Positions 11,973 to 24,030 of a DNA stretch of 64,000 nt are shown piece by piece. A program made the translations under genes and the position numbers. The DNA is from Casuarina equisetifolia (taxonomy: Eukaryota; Streptophyta; Magnoliopsida; Fagales; Casuarinaceae), in NCBI GenBank assembly GCA_028551475.1, contig CM052357.1, forward strand, positions 8,417,931 through 8,481,930, in the 5' to 3' direction. Under the pieces are notes generated by a model. That model was not told where the DNA came from. It saw nothing but the letters and a program-made list of their open reading frames with translations, and ran no database searches. How positions within the stretch are numbered: position 1 is the stretch's first letter; the number at the start of each line of letters is the position of its first letter.

Positions 11973-14900
11973 TCATATTCTCATGGAATGTTAGGGGCTT
12001 AAATAAAAGCCCTAAACAAAAAGAGGTACGAGAAGTTATCAAAAATGCTAAAGCTAACATTGTTATTCTATTAGAACACAAAATAAAAAAAGATAAAGCA
12101 CAATGGGTGATAGATTCTCTTTTTCCCCATTGGGGGTTTGTCCACAATTATAGAGATAATGAAAATAGAAGGATTTGGATTATATGAAAAAAGCCACAGC
12201 TCAACATCACAGTGCTTATTAGTTCTAAACAGGTAGTGAATTGTAAAGTAGAAGAGGGACATGAAGTATAGTACTTATCTGTCATCTATGCAGCAAATGC
12301 AACAATGAACGAAAGGATCTTTGGAGTAACCTCACACAATGTTATAATAGTTATGGAAAGAACACTCAATGGCTACTAGTAGAGGATTTTAATACAGTGA
12401 GGAATCTAAATGAGAGAGTCAGTGTAGCTAGTAGATGGATAGAAGGAATAGAAGATTTCAACAAGTTCATAAGTGATGTAGAACTTATAGAACCAAACTT
12501 TGTAGGACCGCTCCTATCATGGATGAACAAAGGTAAAGGAATAGGGTTCAAAGGCAGTAAATTGGATAGATGTTTGGTAAACCCTAAATGGTTGCAAAGT
12601 AATATGGATTTCTCCATTGAATTTTGTACTCCTAGTTTGTCATATCACAGTCCTTGCACTATCAAGGTGGGCAATAATAGACCAAGTCAGAAAAGGACTT
12701 TTAGATTTTTCAACTTCTGGCCAGACAACCCCCAATTTATGACAATAGTGAAGAATATTTGGCAACAAAGGGTTTATGGCACTATAATGTACAGAATAAT
12801 GATAAAGTTGAAGGAAATGAAAAAAGAGTTGAGAAAGTTAAATAGAGAGGAATTTGGAGAACTACCAAGGAAAACAGAGGTAGCAAGGAAGTAGCTACAA
12901 ATAGCACAAGCAAAGCTCTTTGATGACCCTTCAAATACCCAATTGCACAATGAAGAAAAGGAGTGGTTAGAAAAGTTACTAATACATAGCAAGCATGAAG
13001 AAATACTTCTGAAGCAAAAATCAAGGAATAATTGGCTAAAAGAGGGAGATTGTAATAGTAAAGTCTTTTTCAGAAGCATGATGAAGAGGAGAGCAAAAAA
13101 CCACATTGTCAAGCTGGAATTAGATGATGGGCAACTTACTGAAGATCCTGTAATGATAAAGAACAAAATTCTAAGTTACTATCAAAACTTGTTAGGGAGG
13201 GCAAACCAACTTCAACCATCAGAAATAAGATTAAGAGAGTTATTTCCTATGGAAATTCTAGAAGAGATAAAGAGAAGCCTTATAGCAGACGTTCATAGAG
13301 AAGATATACAAAAGGTCCTTAATACTTTTGGTGATTACAAAGCTCCAGGTCCTTATGGATATAATAGTTTCTTCTTCAAGAAAGCGTAGAGTATTATAGG
13401 GAGTGATATAGAAGATGCAGTAATAGATTTCTTTCAAAGGAGACAGCTACTGCAAAGCAAAAATTCAACAGTAATCTTTCTTGTCCCTAAGAAAATTAAT
13501 GCCACAAATATGAAAGATTTTAGACCAATATCTTGTTGCAATGTGTTGTACAAGATCATATCAAAAATTGTGGCAGGAAGATTAAGTTTAGCTTTACCTC
13601 ATTTCATAGATCCTTGTCAGACAACTTTTGTGCCAGGAAGGAACATTAAGGAAAATATTTTGTTGTGTCAAGAGTTAATGCACAATTATCATAAAGATAT
13701 TCATGGGAAAAGGGTGGCAATTAAGGTTGATATTATGAAAGCATATGATTCAATAGACAGGAATGCAATCCTAAATACTCTGAAAGTTTTGAAGTTCCTA
13801 GGCAAATTTAGATTGTTGATTGAAAGCTGCATCACTACTGTGGGATATTCTGTGAACATCAAGGGCTCTTTTACAGGTTTTTTTAATGGGGCAAAGGGAC
13901 TTAGACAAGGAGACCTTCTCTCTCCTTTTCTCTTTGTTATTGTGATGGAGATTCTTAACAGAATTATACAAAATAAAGTATCTTCTGGAAGGTTTAAATT
14001 TCACTAGAAATGCGCCAAAGAAAATATCACTCATTTATGTTTTGCTGATGATATCTTTTTGTTTGCTCATGGAGATATTGAGTCCATAGTGTGTTTACTA
14101 GATGCTATGCAAGAGTTTGAAGATATAACAGGTTTGAAGATGCATCCAGAGAAGTGTCAAATTTTCTTTTCAGGCTTATCTGAATAGGAAAAGGCTTTAA
14201 TACTTGATCATATTCCTATCCAAGAAGGTCACTTCCCATAAAATACTTAGGAGTGCCATTGATTACTAAAAGACTCTCCAACCTAGATTGTACTATCCTG
14301 ACAGAAAAGATATTGAGAAGAATTGAAGGTTGGGAGTCTAAGCATATTAGTTATAGAGGGAGACTGCAGTTAGCAAAGAGTGTTCTGTTCTCATTGCAAA
14401 CATATTGGATGCAAATTTTTCTACTGCCAAAATAGACCCTTTATGAAATTGAAAAAAGGATTAGAACTTTCCTTTGGACAAGTGAATCTAATGGACGATG
14501 TGTAGCAAAAGTGGCATGGAAAGAAGTTTGTTGGCCTAAAATTTCTGAAGGACTAGGTTTGATAGACATTCACACTTGGAATAAGACGGCAATTGGAAAA
14601 CTCCTATGGTCTCTTATGCACCCCAATTCAAACTCCTTATGGGTTAAATGGATGATAACAGAAAATTTGAAGGAAAGGAATGTACTAGAAGTTAAGATGA
14701 AAGGATCACTAGCTTGGAGTTTTAGAAATATTTTACAAGTAAGAAGTGAACTCACACAACTAGTGATGAACTCAGAATACAATATTGCCAAAAGTTATAT
14801 AGCTCTAAAAGATAATAGAGAAGATTCCAAATGGGCAACACTTGTTTGGAAAGAAGGAGTACCGAAGCATAATTTTATATGTTGGATCATTTTAAGAGAC

Positions 14901-15356
14901 AAACTATCCACAGCAGATCGGGTGGCTAAATGGAATAGTTTAGTGGATCTATAATGCAACCTCTGCCAACAAGAAGAAGAATCACATGAACATTTATTTT
15001 TTAAGTGCAGGTTCACAAACTACATCTGGAAGGCTTTGTTAGGCATGAATGGATTAACTCGAAGAATTGAACACTGGAGAGCTGAAATATGTTGGATGAT
15101 TAAGACTGTTAAGAGGAAGAGCTTTGCAACTACTTTGCTTAGTATATCTTTCAAGGCCGTATTGTATCACATTTGGAACAAAAGGAATAAAAGAAGATTC
15201 AGCAATACAAGTCTAGAAAACTCAACCATTATTGCTAAAATCAATAAGGATGTGAGAGGTAAGATTTTATCTACCAAAGGAGTCAAGCTTACAAATTGTA
15301 ATAAATTTTTACAAAAGCTTTGGAATTTGCCAAGTGCAATATTTGAGCTTAGATGA
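11969..15356 (+). pseudogene. LINE ORF2 (endonuclease, RT, zf-RVT), disrupted
   Basis: The start codon overlaps the ORF1 stop as ATGA (11,969-11,972). Parts in order: endonuclease N-terminus (FSWNVRGLNK) to a stop at 12,185-12,187; after a frame change, the rest of the endonuclease (from about 12,397), where the usual SDHSP motif reads SYHSP; then the RT with ISCCNVLYKIISKI, KVDIMKAYDS, GLRQGDLLSPFLF and the catalytic FADD (14,041-14,052); and a C-terminal zf-RVT region with CNLCQQEEESHEHLFFKC (about 14,955-15,010). Internal stops are seen at 12,892-12,894, 13,387-13,389, 14,005-14,007, about 14,185, 14,433-14,435 and 14,952-14,954. A second frame change lies between about 14,187 and 14,253. 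Confidence 0.9.
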
Positions 15357-15432
15357 TGATATTTTGTAATCGAACAATCTTGTAAATTTTTTTACGGGTG
15401 ATATATAATTTGACCTTTCACCAAAAAAAAAA

Positions 15433-17700
15433 TCCAATAATTATGTCCATAGGAACATAAGTTACGTATCCTTATAAGTATACACATTATCACCATAAGG
15501 AATATTTCATGAAACAAGCCCAAGGCCAATAATAATTTCACTAATAAGTCCAACAATATACTAATGAGAATTATTATCATTATTGTATCATCATTAAAAA
15601 CACAAGCTCATACAACCCTATAATAATATTTGAACCAATCATTGCAAAGCAACCAATCCAATTAGATCTCATCTTGTGGGTTGACAAGATTGGAACTTAT
15701 TTTATGAAAAACCTAATGGTAAGCAACATGTTCTAGAGACCTAGGACAATAAGGAAATTAGAGCTAAAGTTGTTAAAACCTTATAGAAGGGTTCACAAGT
15801 TAGTAAGCAAAACTTTTTAAGCTCAACCTTAAGGACAAGTTTGTATGGAGAAAGTATGTTATGTCTCCATGCTTAAGGACTTAACTAAGTGTGATGTAAT
15901 AGGAAGTGGGAGATGATTATGTGTCAATAACAAGAGAGGTGTGATGCCCATGCTTACTTTTGTGCTTTCTGTCAAATAATTGTAGGCTTTTAGGTAGAAA
16001 CTCTTATAAAAGCTGAATCTATATTAAAAAAAAAAAAGGCTAGCTTTTGAAATCTATGAACTATGGTGCATTTTGCTTCATGAAAACAGAGATAGATATT
16101 ATCCTTCCAATAATTCTAAAACACCATATGGCCTAAAAACGCCTATAACCAATCACAAATAAGTGTTAATTCATACCAAGAAGACCTAGTTGCATGTTCA
16201 AGAATTTGTGCATGTAACACACCATAACTTAATAAACATCTATATATGAACAAAATAATAGTTGGACCACTTAGCATATTGCAACCCATAAGCTATAGGT
16301 AAGAGATTATGATGAAAGAGAAGACCTTCTATTGCAAAGGTTGAAACCTATAAAGTAGGGCATGGTTCTCCATTTCTTCATCAATTTCCCATTTCTTCTT
16401 CTTTGCTTACAATCTTATGTTAGAGGGCCTAAAAACCCAATTCAAAACTAGCTTAAAAGTTAAAAGGTCCTTTCATTTAAGTTTTAGCTCATAAATCTTA
16501 TCTTTAATTGTAGGATTGCCTTACACACTTTCTCACATACATTAAATGTTGCTAGGCTCAAGATTGTAAGGGTTTTGGTACTATATTAAAGGACCAAAGG
16601 CCTAACTGAAAAAGTAGCTCAACGATTAAAGGGATCCATTATTATATAAGCATAAATTCTAATATATTCCTTTGTAATGTGAGACTTATTAGTTACATCT
16701 TAACATCTTCTAAACATCACTTAGACCTAGAAAATGTTTGTCCCAAAAATAACTAGGTGTAAAACTCTCACAATAGTAGCATGGCTTTTTTTCTTCTTGA
16801 CACAGTCGCTAATAAATATTCATTAACACTTGACAAAGACCAACCATTTTGAATCTTTTCTTTTTAATGAATATGTAAGTTTATTCATTTAAAAATAAGA
16901 GAATACAAAAGTTCAGGAACATATTCCAGCATTACAATTTATTTAAGAAAAAATCAAGTTTAGAATCCCCTAACTATTACACAATAAAAAATTTTCTTGA
17001 AAAAGTTTGATGTTCTTAAATAGATATGCCTTCCCATGTACTACTTTCTTGATTCTAACTAATAAAATTAGTATTTTAATAGCTTTATTTTGAAAACATT
17101 TATGATTGCATTTCAAACTATATACAATAGACATATGCTAAGAAAGAAAGTTTAAAAAGTTTCACAATCAAATTATTTCCTTTAGTTACTTTAATCATTT
17201 ATTGTAGTTCAGAATTATAGTCACTAATGATCTTATAAAGGCCTTATTGTGCAAAGATATTTTATCAAATTTTGCCCATCCAAGTACACTAAAAAAACAA
17301 GTATAACCTACTTTTAAAATAAAAAGCACAAAAATTATAATATAAGTCAATTGAGTTGAGCCATTAAGATATCACTTCTATTGTAATAAGTTTGTCCTTA
17401 CACATGAGTTATCCAATAAAGTTTTGTTTACTAATACTACCTACCCATATCAGGTTATGTCATTCAACCTCAATATTAACTTGCTGCTATTCCTTATACG
17501 TCTCTTTGTAATAAAAAGAAGGTTTTGATAGAATAGATGTGAGAACCTGTCATAATTTGAGGAGGCCTCACTAACTCCATATCATATTTCCTTTGATGTT
17601 AAGATAAATAACTAAACTTCTTGCACATTTAGTATTATGAATCCATCTACTCTATAAAGATGAACTTGAATAATTGATAAGATTTTAGAGTGACCATCCC
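15433..17700. other. Gene-free AT-rich stretch
   Basis: I see no ORF with recognisable features, no clear terminal repeats and no similarity to other parts of the window. An A run occurs at about 16,025-16,036. It is probably old repeat sequence. Confidence 0.4.
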
Positions 17701-17714
17701 AACAGAACTTTATT

Positions 17715-19792
17715 TCACACTTTAAGATCTAGTAGCACAATTCCTCCTTTGTCATAAAAAATATTATCTTTTTCAAAGTCTTTTGATCCTTTTCTATTGA
17801 TTCCATTAACATTAGGTGCAACCACAACAAATCGTGACATCAAACTCAATGTAATTCCATACTCTTTCAATTTTCGCATACAAATTCTTGGTTTGTCCCA
17901 CCAAGTCATGATTGGAAGCCGAGGATATGCCAAATTTCTTCATGTGCCATTGATGCAATGCATGAGGTGAGCAAAATGTTGTCTTTATGTTGGCAAAACC
18001 ACTTTGGCCGCGCATTTGGACTAGAAATCCCAAGAGTTCTCTTTAAAAATCCTGTTAAATGGCGAAAATGGTACCATCAATACTATCACCAATACCTACG
18101 CCGTCAAACATTTTGTCAAGTTTACCATACGTTATGACCATTGTGTTAACAGCCTTCCGGGCATCAGAATTTCTAGCAATATCGCAATGGACAAAGGAAG
18201 CCATTATTGTTTCGCACAGCACTTTCTTACACTTGCCCAAGAGAGATGATTAGATTACTAAAAAATACAACGCATCTGCAGGGTAAATGCTGATGTCATG
18301 GCAAACGAAGGGACCAAGGTCTTCCGACGTCGATAATGGTGGCCTTAGTACCATACTAAATGAATAGCCTTGCTCGCCAATTCCATAGGCACCATCGGTT
18401 ATCAATGCTAACTTTTTTGGTGAAATTTAGATGCAAGTGAACATGTCGAACAAGTAATATAATAATGAAAAAGATATCGTCCCACAGATATTGGTGATTA
18501 CTAGACTAATTAATTACTAACGGTGAACAACTTCTAGAATTTATCTAGTAAATCAAATTGATAAATGATAGATTAACTAACTAAATCTAAGAAAACTAAA
18601 TACAAGAAATATGCTAGAGCATATGATTTCACCATAATTACTATGTATTAATATTGATTATTTATGCTTGCAAGAGAAATAATATCTATGTGATGGTGAA
18701 ACTTCCTAATTTATTTACTATCTTATGTCTAGATATAGCAAACCTACTTAGTTCTTTAATTCACTATATCTTTATATGTGAATTGAAACAAACCAAATGC
18801 ATTAGGATCTGTGAATATTTCCAGTTTACACCAAAAGCAACACAAATAATATGGTATATGTCTATCCATATTTAATTTATGGCTATACATTACAAGAAGC
18901 AACTGCATATCATCTCCTGTTGGTCTCAAACATGCAAATCATATCATTCAAGTGGTAGCTAATCACTTAAAAGCATTAAACATAGTAATATGTAACTTCA
19001 CTTAAACAAAATATCTTGCAAAACATAATAATCATAAGATTCATACCATAATAATTAAGTTACATCATAGCTCTAACAAAAGTAAACTAAAGCATAAAGA
19101 AATAATGAGGAAGAATAATAATAAGAAATAAAAAAAGCATCTTGAATCCAAGAACAAGAAGTCTGTCACCCTTTTTGTCTTCTCTTCAAGAAAACCTTGA
19201 ATTCTTGGCCTCTTTCTTGAGTTGTGCTCAATTTCCTCCTCCTTTTTCTTTTGCCTATTCTTTTCTCTTAAATAGGGTTTAGGTTTAGACCTACTCTTAT
19301 CCTAGTAGGATTGGGTTTTAGAAATCTAAAACAATTGGGTTTTGAACTCTTAATTTAATTAGGTTTTAAACTCCTAATTTAATTAGGCTTTGAACTCCTA
19401 ATATGATTAGGTTTTCTAATTATTTAGAAAACCCAATAACAATAAAATCTAATAACAATCATTCAAAGTCCAAGCTCATCTTGACTCTCTTGATCTTGAT
19501 ATTATGATTTTGCCACAAAATAAGTATTAGGCTCTCCATGTTCATCACTTTTCTCCTTGCCTCCTTGTGCTACATAAACAAGATAAATTTAGGTAAATAA
19601 AGAGAAGTTCAAATGTTTTCTCACAATTATTAAAGTTATTTATTACTTAAAATAGATAAAATAACTCTATAAAAATAAAGTTATCATAACTTCTCTTCAA
19701 ACTTGCATGATCAAAAGCTTAAATTGAGACCCAGCAAGTTATGACCAAACAGGGACTCTATCATCAGTCTTTACCAAGGAAGCGCCTTTCGT
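17715..19792 (-). pseudogene. SDR pseudogene A, interrupted by a solo LTR
   Basis: The minus strand aligns with SDR1 and SDR2. An exon 1 relic is at about 19,760-19,792, where the start codon is ACG at 19,790-19,792. The beginning of exon 2 lies right of the insertion (about 19,687-19,698) and the rest of exon 2 is at 17,715-18,413. Recognisable pieces are FVHCDIARNSDARKAVNT (against YVHCDVTSEPDVENAVNT), SSASNHDLVGQTKNL (against YAASKHALLGLTKNL) and VNGINRKGSKD (against VSGIQDKKKLED). The active-site tyrosine and lysine of YxxxK are both changed. Frameshifts, the lost start and a 1.27-kb insertion a few codons into exon 2 make it non-functional. Confidence 0.85.
18418..19686 (-). mobile_element. 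Solo LTR inside SDR pseudogene A
   Basis: Block B preserves the empty site, so the insert can be bounded directly. The flanking 5-bp duplication TAACT occurs at 18,409-18,413 and 19,687-19,691. The insert starts TGGTGAAATTT (after four extra T residues) and ends TTATCA. On the minus strand it begins TGATAACT, with a terminal inverted repeat (19,661-19,684, one arm mutated) like the fragment at 5,199-5,319. It has no coding capacity. The text around 18,470 ('aagatatcgtcccacag') reminds me of Tat-type LTR or LARD sequences, which is recall only. Confidence 0.75.
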
Positions 19793-20765
19793 CTTTATGT
19801 TGCTCAAAAGAAATGGTCTGATGAGTGTTTTACATGGAGAGAACCTCAGTTGTAGTAGAAAATCCTCACTTTGCAAATAGCACCCCAAGTAATTTAAACA
19901 AAATATGACACTTCGCTCTTGGAAGTAGCACGCTGCCTTCATAATAGACGGGTATGAGAATAGATAGGATTTCCAGAAGAAGATGTCATTCGTTTGATGA
20001 GAAATAAAAAGGAATATCAACAATTTGAGAGGCTGAAGCTGAAGCAACTACTTTTGAAGTAACAAAAAGAAAAGCAACGGCTAGAGTGTGAAGTTAGAGT
20101 TGAAAAGAGGATTCCTCACTTTTTTCTCTCATTCAAAACCGTGCATGAGACTTTTATCTCGCACAACTCCTAAGTTACAAAAGAAAGAAGAACTCGTCTT
20201 CTTTCCCTTTTTTATTACCTTCCTCTTTGAATGTTGAATTATTGTGATCGGTTCCTCACACATCATAAATCAAGAAAAAGTAGAATTTTTAATGTTTTTA
20301 TTTTTGAAAACATTATCTTGAATTTGTCTTCTAAGGTGGCGTAATTCATGACATATGTCGAAAAAAATTCCATTACATGTACTTTAACTCCGTGTAACTC
20401 GTGGATAACTAGTACTGGGGAATTTTTCTCTGATTGTAACTTTAAACTTGGTAAACGGTCTCCAAGTACTATCATGTTCTTCCACCAACAAGACGCGGAA
20501 AGATATGGACTAGTGCTACCTTTAATCACTATGGAATTGAACATAGCCATAATGATAATGGTAGGTTCATTACTAGTCCAATCCCTTGCCCCTCCGACTT
20601 TAGCCATACGTATACCTTTATACTGATTCAATGCTACTACAAATCTTGGACTTTGTTTTTTTAATGTCTTTCCTCTCTTTGTTTTCACACCGAGAAATGG
20701 AGCGAGAATTTTAGAGGAGTTCATTTTCTCTGTTTTTTGCGTTGATTGAGAAGTTTGAGTCTTCA
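19793..20765. other. Upstream part of block A with a group II intron-like signature
   Basis: The same sequence is in block B at 23,062-24,030. On the minus strand 20,137-20,168 resembles a conserved hairpin of organellar group II introns ('gtctcatgcacggtt'); in this copy one stem side is mutated, while in B (23,407-23,437) it pairs well. A minus-strand ORF (20,263-20,784 in A; 23,532-23,993 in B) of about 150 codons is shared by both copies and not recognised. Organelle-derived DNA is possible, but I cannot name a source gene. Confidence 0.35.
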
Positions 20766-20779
20766 ATTCTCGATAGGAT

Positions 20780-22764
20780 AGCACTAAATGAAAAAGCTTA
20801 AAATTCTCAATAGGATAGCAATGTGAAAAGTTTATCTGAAACTCAACTTAAATTGGATTCACAATTTCTATCAGCTTTTCTAATTATCAATATAAGTGCT
20901 TATTTGTTCTACTTCAGAGTTCCGCTATGTAGGATATTCTTGTCAACTTACTAGTGGTAATAGCTAAGCTTTAATCTAGATACTTTTCTAAAAACTTGTT
21001 CTAAACCGTTTTCTAATTATTTTTTTTCTTTCCTCTCTTCCATTCATAGGGAATTAATAGGGCATTTCCCTTTTATCTTGAGCAATGAGGTTAACAACAT
21101 TGTTAAGGTTCAAACATTAGTGCCATTCAAATTGGTGAGTGGAAGTTATGGTGTTGATTTATTGCAATAAGCATGAAAGAAATTTGTTTTATGATGTAAT
21201 ATGGTTGTTCAATGCTCAACTAATGAAGAGTGAAGAGTGAAGGTCAACTTTGATGGTTACTCTAAAAGAACTTAAAGCTAGTACTAAAGAGGATGATGAC
21301 ACTCAATGAGAAAACAAAGTGGAGATCAAGGTTAGCTAGCCACAATATGCATTTAGGCTTGGAGCTTAAGACCATGACGTGGTTTGCTAACTTTGTAGCC
21401 GTGAACATGAATCGAAGAAAAACCAAGATAGGTGCAGGTGGGCAAAGATGCCAACGAGGACAAGAAGAGAGAATAAAAAGAAAAGGAAGAAGAAGTAACT
21501 ATAATCAAGGCTAAGGAAGGAAGACTTTCAATAGCAATGGACTCAACATTACTGCAACTGAAGTGACATGGGAGATCATAGTGAGTAATAAGGTCATTGT
21601 GGAGGATGAAAAGGGAAGAGAAAATGAGAGAAAACAATACATAAACATGAAGTTTCATCATGAGGGGTTCACACTTGTTCATAAGGCATCAATTGCATTC
21701 CAATAATCAAACATATTAGTTGCCGAAAAAGGGTTCCAACACAAAGCAAGTAAGCCAAGTACGATAGCTAGTCATTCAAGTGACAAAGAGAAAAAGTCTA
21801 AACCCTTGGAAAGACAAGGAAATGAGATGATACCAAATAAAGAATGAACACAAATGATCATTGATAGTGGTATCCACCTTGGAGCCGGTAGGAAAACTAA
21901 GCCAAAGATAAATAAGGATGAAAATGAGAAGGCAAAAACAAAAAAAGGAATGAGGTGTAAAGGAAATGGAGATCAAGATAAAAAAAAAATAGAAGATCAA
22001 GGAAGTCCCTCATAGGTAGCAACTTGTCAATAAGAAAGAACTTAGGTGGCAATGGAAAATGGATAGAATTATAAGGAAGGAATATGCCTTCTTTAATAAG
22101 AGTGGCTAATGAGGAGGAGAATTATCTTGCTGTTAAACCTTTCTCTATTAAGGATCAGCCAAATTCAAAGTCATTATCTTTCTCCTAAGAAAGACTCCAT
22201 TTGATCAACTAGACACACAAAAGATGCACAACCATATCAAGATATATGTAGAAAGGTATCCATCATGGGCAACTACGAGAAGGTCAATCCAAAGTGCCTT
22301 GAATATGAGAAGGATGTGGTCATAGAATGTGCCATAGTCAAGGTGGAGTTTGGTACATTGGCCTTGCTAAATCTATTAGCCTTTGCAAATGTGACACTGT
22401 TGAGTTGATTAAAGCTAACTTCAAGAAAGGGCTAAATAAAGTCAAGAAAGCTCTCATTGGATTCTATGTCCCAAGGTGTGGCCACTTTGAAAACATTGAT
22501 ATGAACTATGAAAAGCTTAGCCTCACCTTAAGAAAGGCCAAGTGAGTCTTGATTGGAATGGCATCTCCAAATGCAGACAGAAGAACTAGGGCAAAGGTTA
22601 AGGTGGTGAAAAAATTGTCTATTTTTTCTTTCTCTGCAATTGGAGAGAAAACATTTCTCATAATTTTTAAGTCTTTGAGGCAATGTACAAAAGGGGGGAA
22701 AGGGGTGGGGGGATTGAATTATGTTTCTATTTATTCTAATTAATCTCTTATATTTTAGTGGTAG
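20780..22764 (+). repeat. Dispersed repeat E, copy 2
   Basis: It aligns with 6,945-8,904 over its whole length. It begins AGCACTAAATG and is bounded on the right by AGCAC at 22,765-22,769, where block B begins. Near its end the purine tract of copy 1 has expanded into G runs (22,692-22,712). The conserved open frame near the 3' end is interrupted by TGA in this copy (about 22,543-22,545). Confidence 0.8.
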
Positions 22765-23061
22765 AGCACTTTCTTACACTTGCCCAAGAGAGATGATTAG
22801 ATTACTAAAAAATACAACGCATCTGCAGGGTAAATGCTGTTGTCATGGCAAACGGAGGGACCAAGGTCTTCCGACGTCGATAATGGTGGCCTTAGTACCA
22901 TACTAAACGAATAGCCTTGCTCGCCAATTCCACAGGCACCATCGGTTATCAATGCTAACTTCTCTTCAAACCTGCATGATCAAAAGCTTAAACTGAGACC
23001 CAGCAAGTTATGACCAAACAGAGACTCTATCATCAGTCTTTACCAAGGAAGCGCCTTTCGT
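22765..23061 (-). pseudogene. SDR pseudogene B, 5' fragment only
   Basis: The first 207 bp or so of exon 2 (22,765-22,971), a short intron and an exon 1 relic up to 23,061 remain. The start codon is ACG (23,059-23,061) where SDR2 has ATG. The reading after the acceptor gives FEEKLALIT instead of LEGKVALIT. The remainder of the gene is missing because block B starts here. Confidence 0.8.
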
Positions 23062-24030
23062 CTTTATGTTGCTCAAAAGAAATGGTCTGATGAGTGTTTT
23101 ACATGGAGAGAACCTCAGTTGTAGTAGAAAATCCTCACTTTGCAAATAGCACCCCAAGTAATTTAAACAAAATATGACACTTCGCTCTTGGAAGTAGCAC
23201 GCTGCCTTCATAATGGACGGGTATGAGAATAGTTAGGATTTCCAGAAGAAGATGTCATTCGTTTGATGAGAAATAAAAAGGAATATCAACAATTTGAGAG
23301 GCTGAAGCTGAAGCAACTACTTTTGAAGTAACAAAAAGAAAAGCAACGGCTAGAGTGTGAAGTTAGAGTTGAAAAGAGGATTCCTCACTTTTTTCTCTCA
23401 TTCAAAACCGTGCATGAGACTTTTATCTCGCACGGCTCCTAAGTTACAAAAGAAAGAAGAACTCGTCTTCTTTCCCTTTTTTATTACCTTCCTCTTTGAA
23501 TGTTGAATTATTGTGATCGGTTCCTCACACATCATAAATGAAGAAAAAGTAGAATTTTTAATGTTTTTATTTTTGAAAACATTATCTTGAATTTGTCTTC
23601 TAAGGTGGCGTAATTCATGACATATGTCGAAAAAAATTCCATTACATGTACTTTAACTCCGTGTAACTCGTGGATAACTAGTACTGGGGAATTTTTCTCT
23701 GATTGTAACTTTAAACTTGGTAAACGGTCTCCAAGTACTATCATGTTCTTCCACCAACAAGACGCGGAAAGATATGGACTAGTGCTACCTTTAATCACTA
23801 TGGAATTGAACATAGCCATAATGATAATGGTAGGTTCATTACTAGTCCAATCCCTTGCCCCTCCGACTTTAGCCATACGTATACCTTTATACTGATTCAA
23901 TGCTACTACAAATCTTGGACTTTGTTTTTTTAATATCTTTCCTCTCTTTGTTTTCACACCGAGAAATGGAGCGAGAATTTTAGAGGAGTTCATTTTCTCT
24001 GTTTTTTGCGTTGATTGAGAATTTTTGAGT
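22765..24030 (-). repeat. Duplicated block B (matches block A, lacks the LTR)
   Basis: Block B contains the uninterrupted junction of SDR exon 2 start, intron and exon 1 that is split in block A. Its left edge (22,765) cuts exon 2 about 200 bp from its start and joins repeat E directly. Its right edge is at about 24,025-24,030, where the next sequence (24,031 onward) has no counterpart after block A. Confidence 0.85.

Larger units (their letters stand above)
10222..15432 (+). mobile_element. L1-type LINE, nearly full length, ORF2 inactivated
   Basis: The layout is that of plant non-LTR retrotransposons: a C-rich 5' leader (about 10,222-10,460) sharply different from its AT-rich surroundings, ORF1 (10,533-11,972), ORF2 (11,969-15,356), a short 3' UTR and an A tail (15,423-15,432). 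The 5' boundary is inferred from the composition change. I could not identify a convincing target site duplication. ORF2 has several stops and at least two frame changes, so the copy cannot retrotranspose on its own. Confidence 0.88.
18218..20765 (-). repeat. Duplicated block A (matches 22,765-24,030)
   Basis: From AGCAC at 18,218 to about 20,765 this block is nearly identical to block B, apart from the 1.27-kb LTR present only in A. It covers the 5' part of the SDR pseudogene and about 970 bp upstream of it. The two copies differ by only a few substitutions over 1 kb, so the duplication looks recent compared with the decay of the SDR relic itself. Confidence 0.85.

Noticed and set aside
12774..13166. 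Minus-strand ORF of 130 codons in the LINE
   Set aside because: Hydrophobic, Ser/Phe-rich shadow of the Lys/Glu-rich ORF2 on the other strand.
18418..19686. Helitron, because of the hairpin near one end
   Set aside because: There is no CTRR terminus and the insert is flanked by a 5-bp duplication, which fits an LTR insertion.
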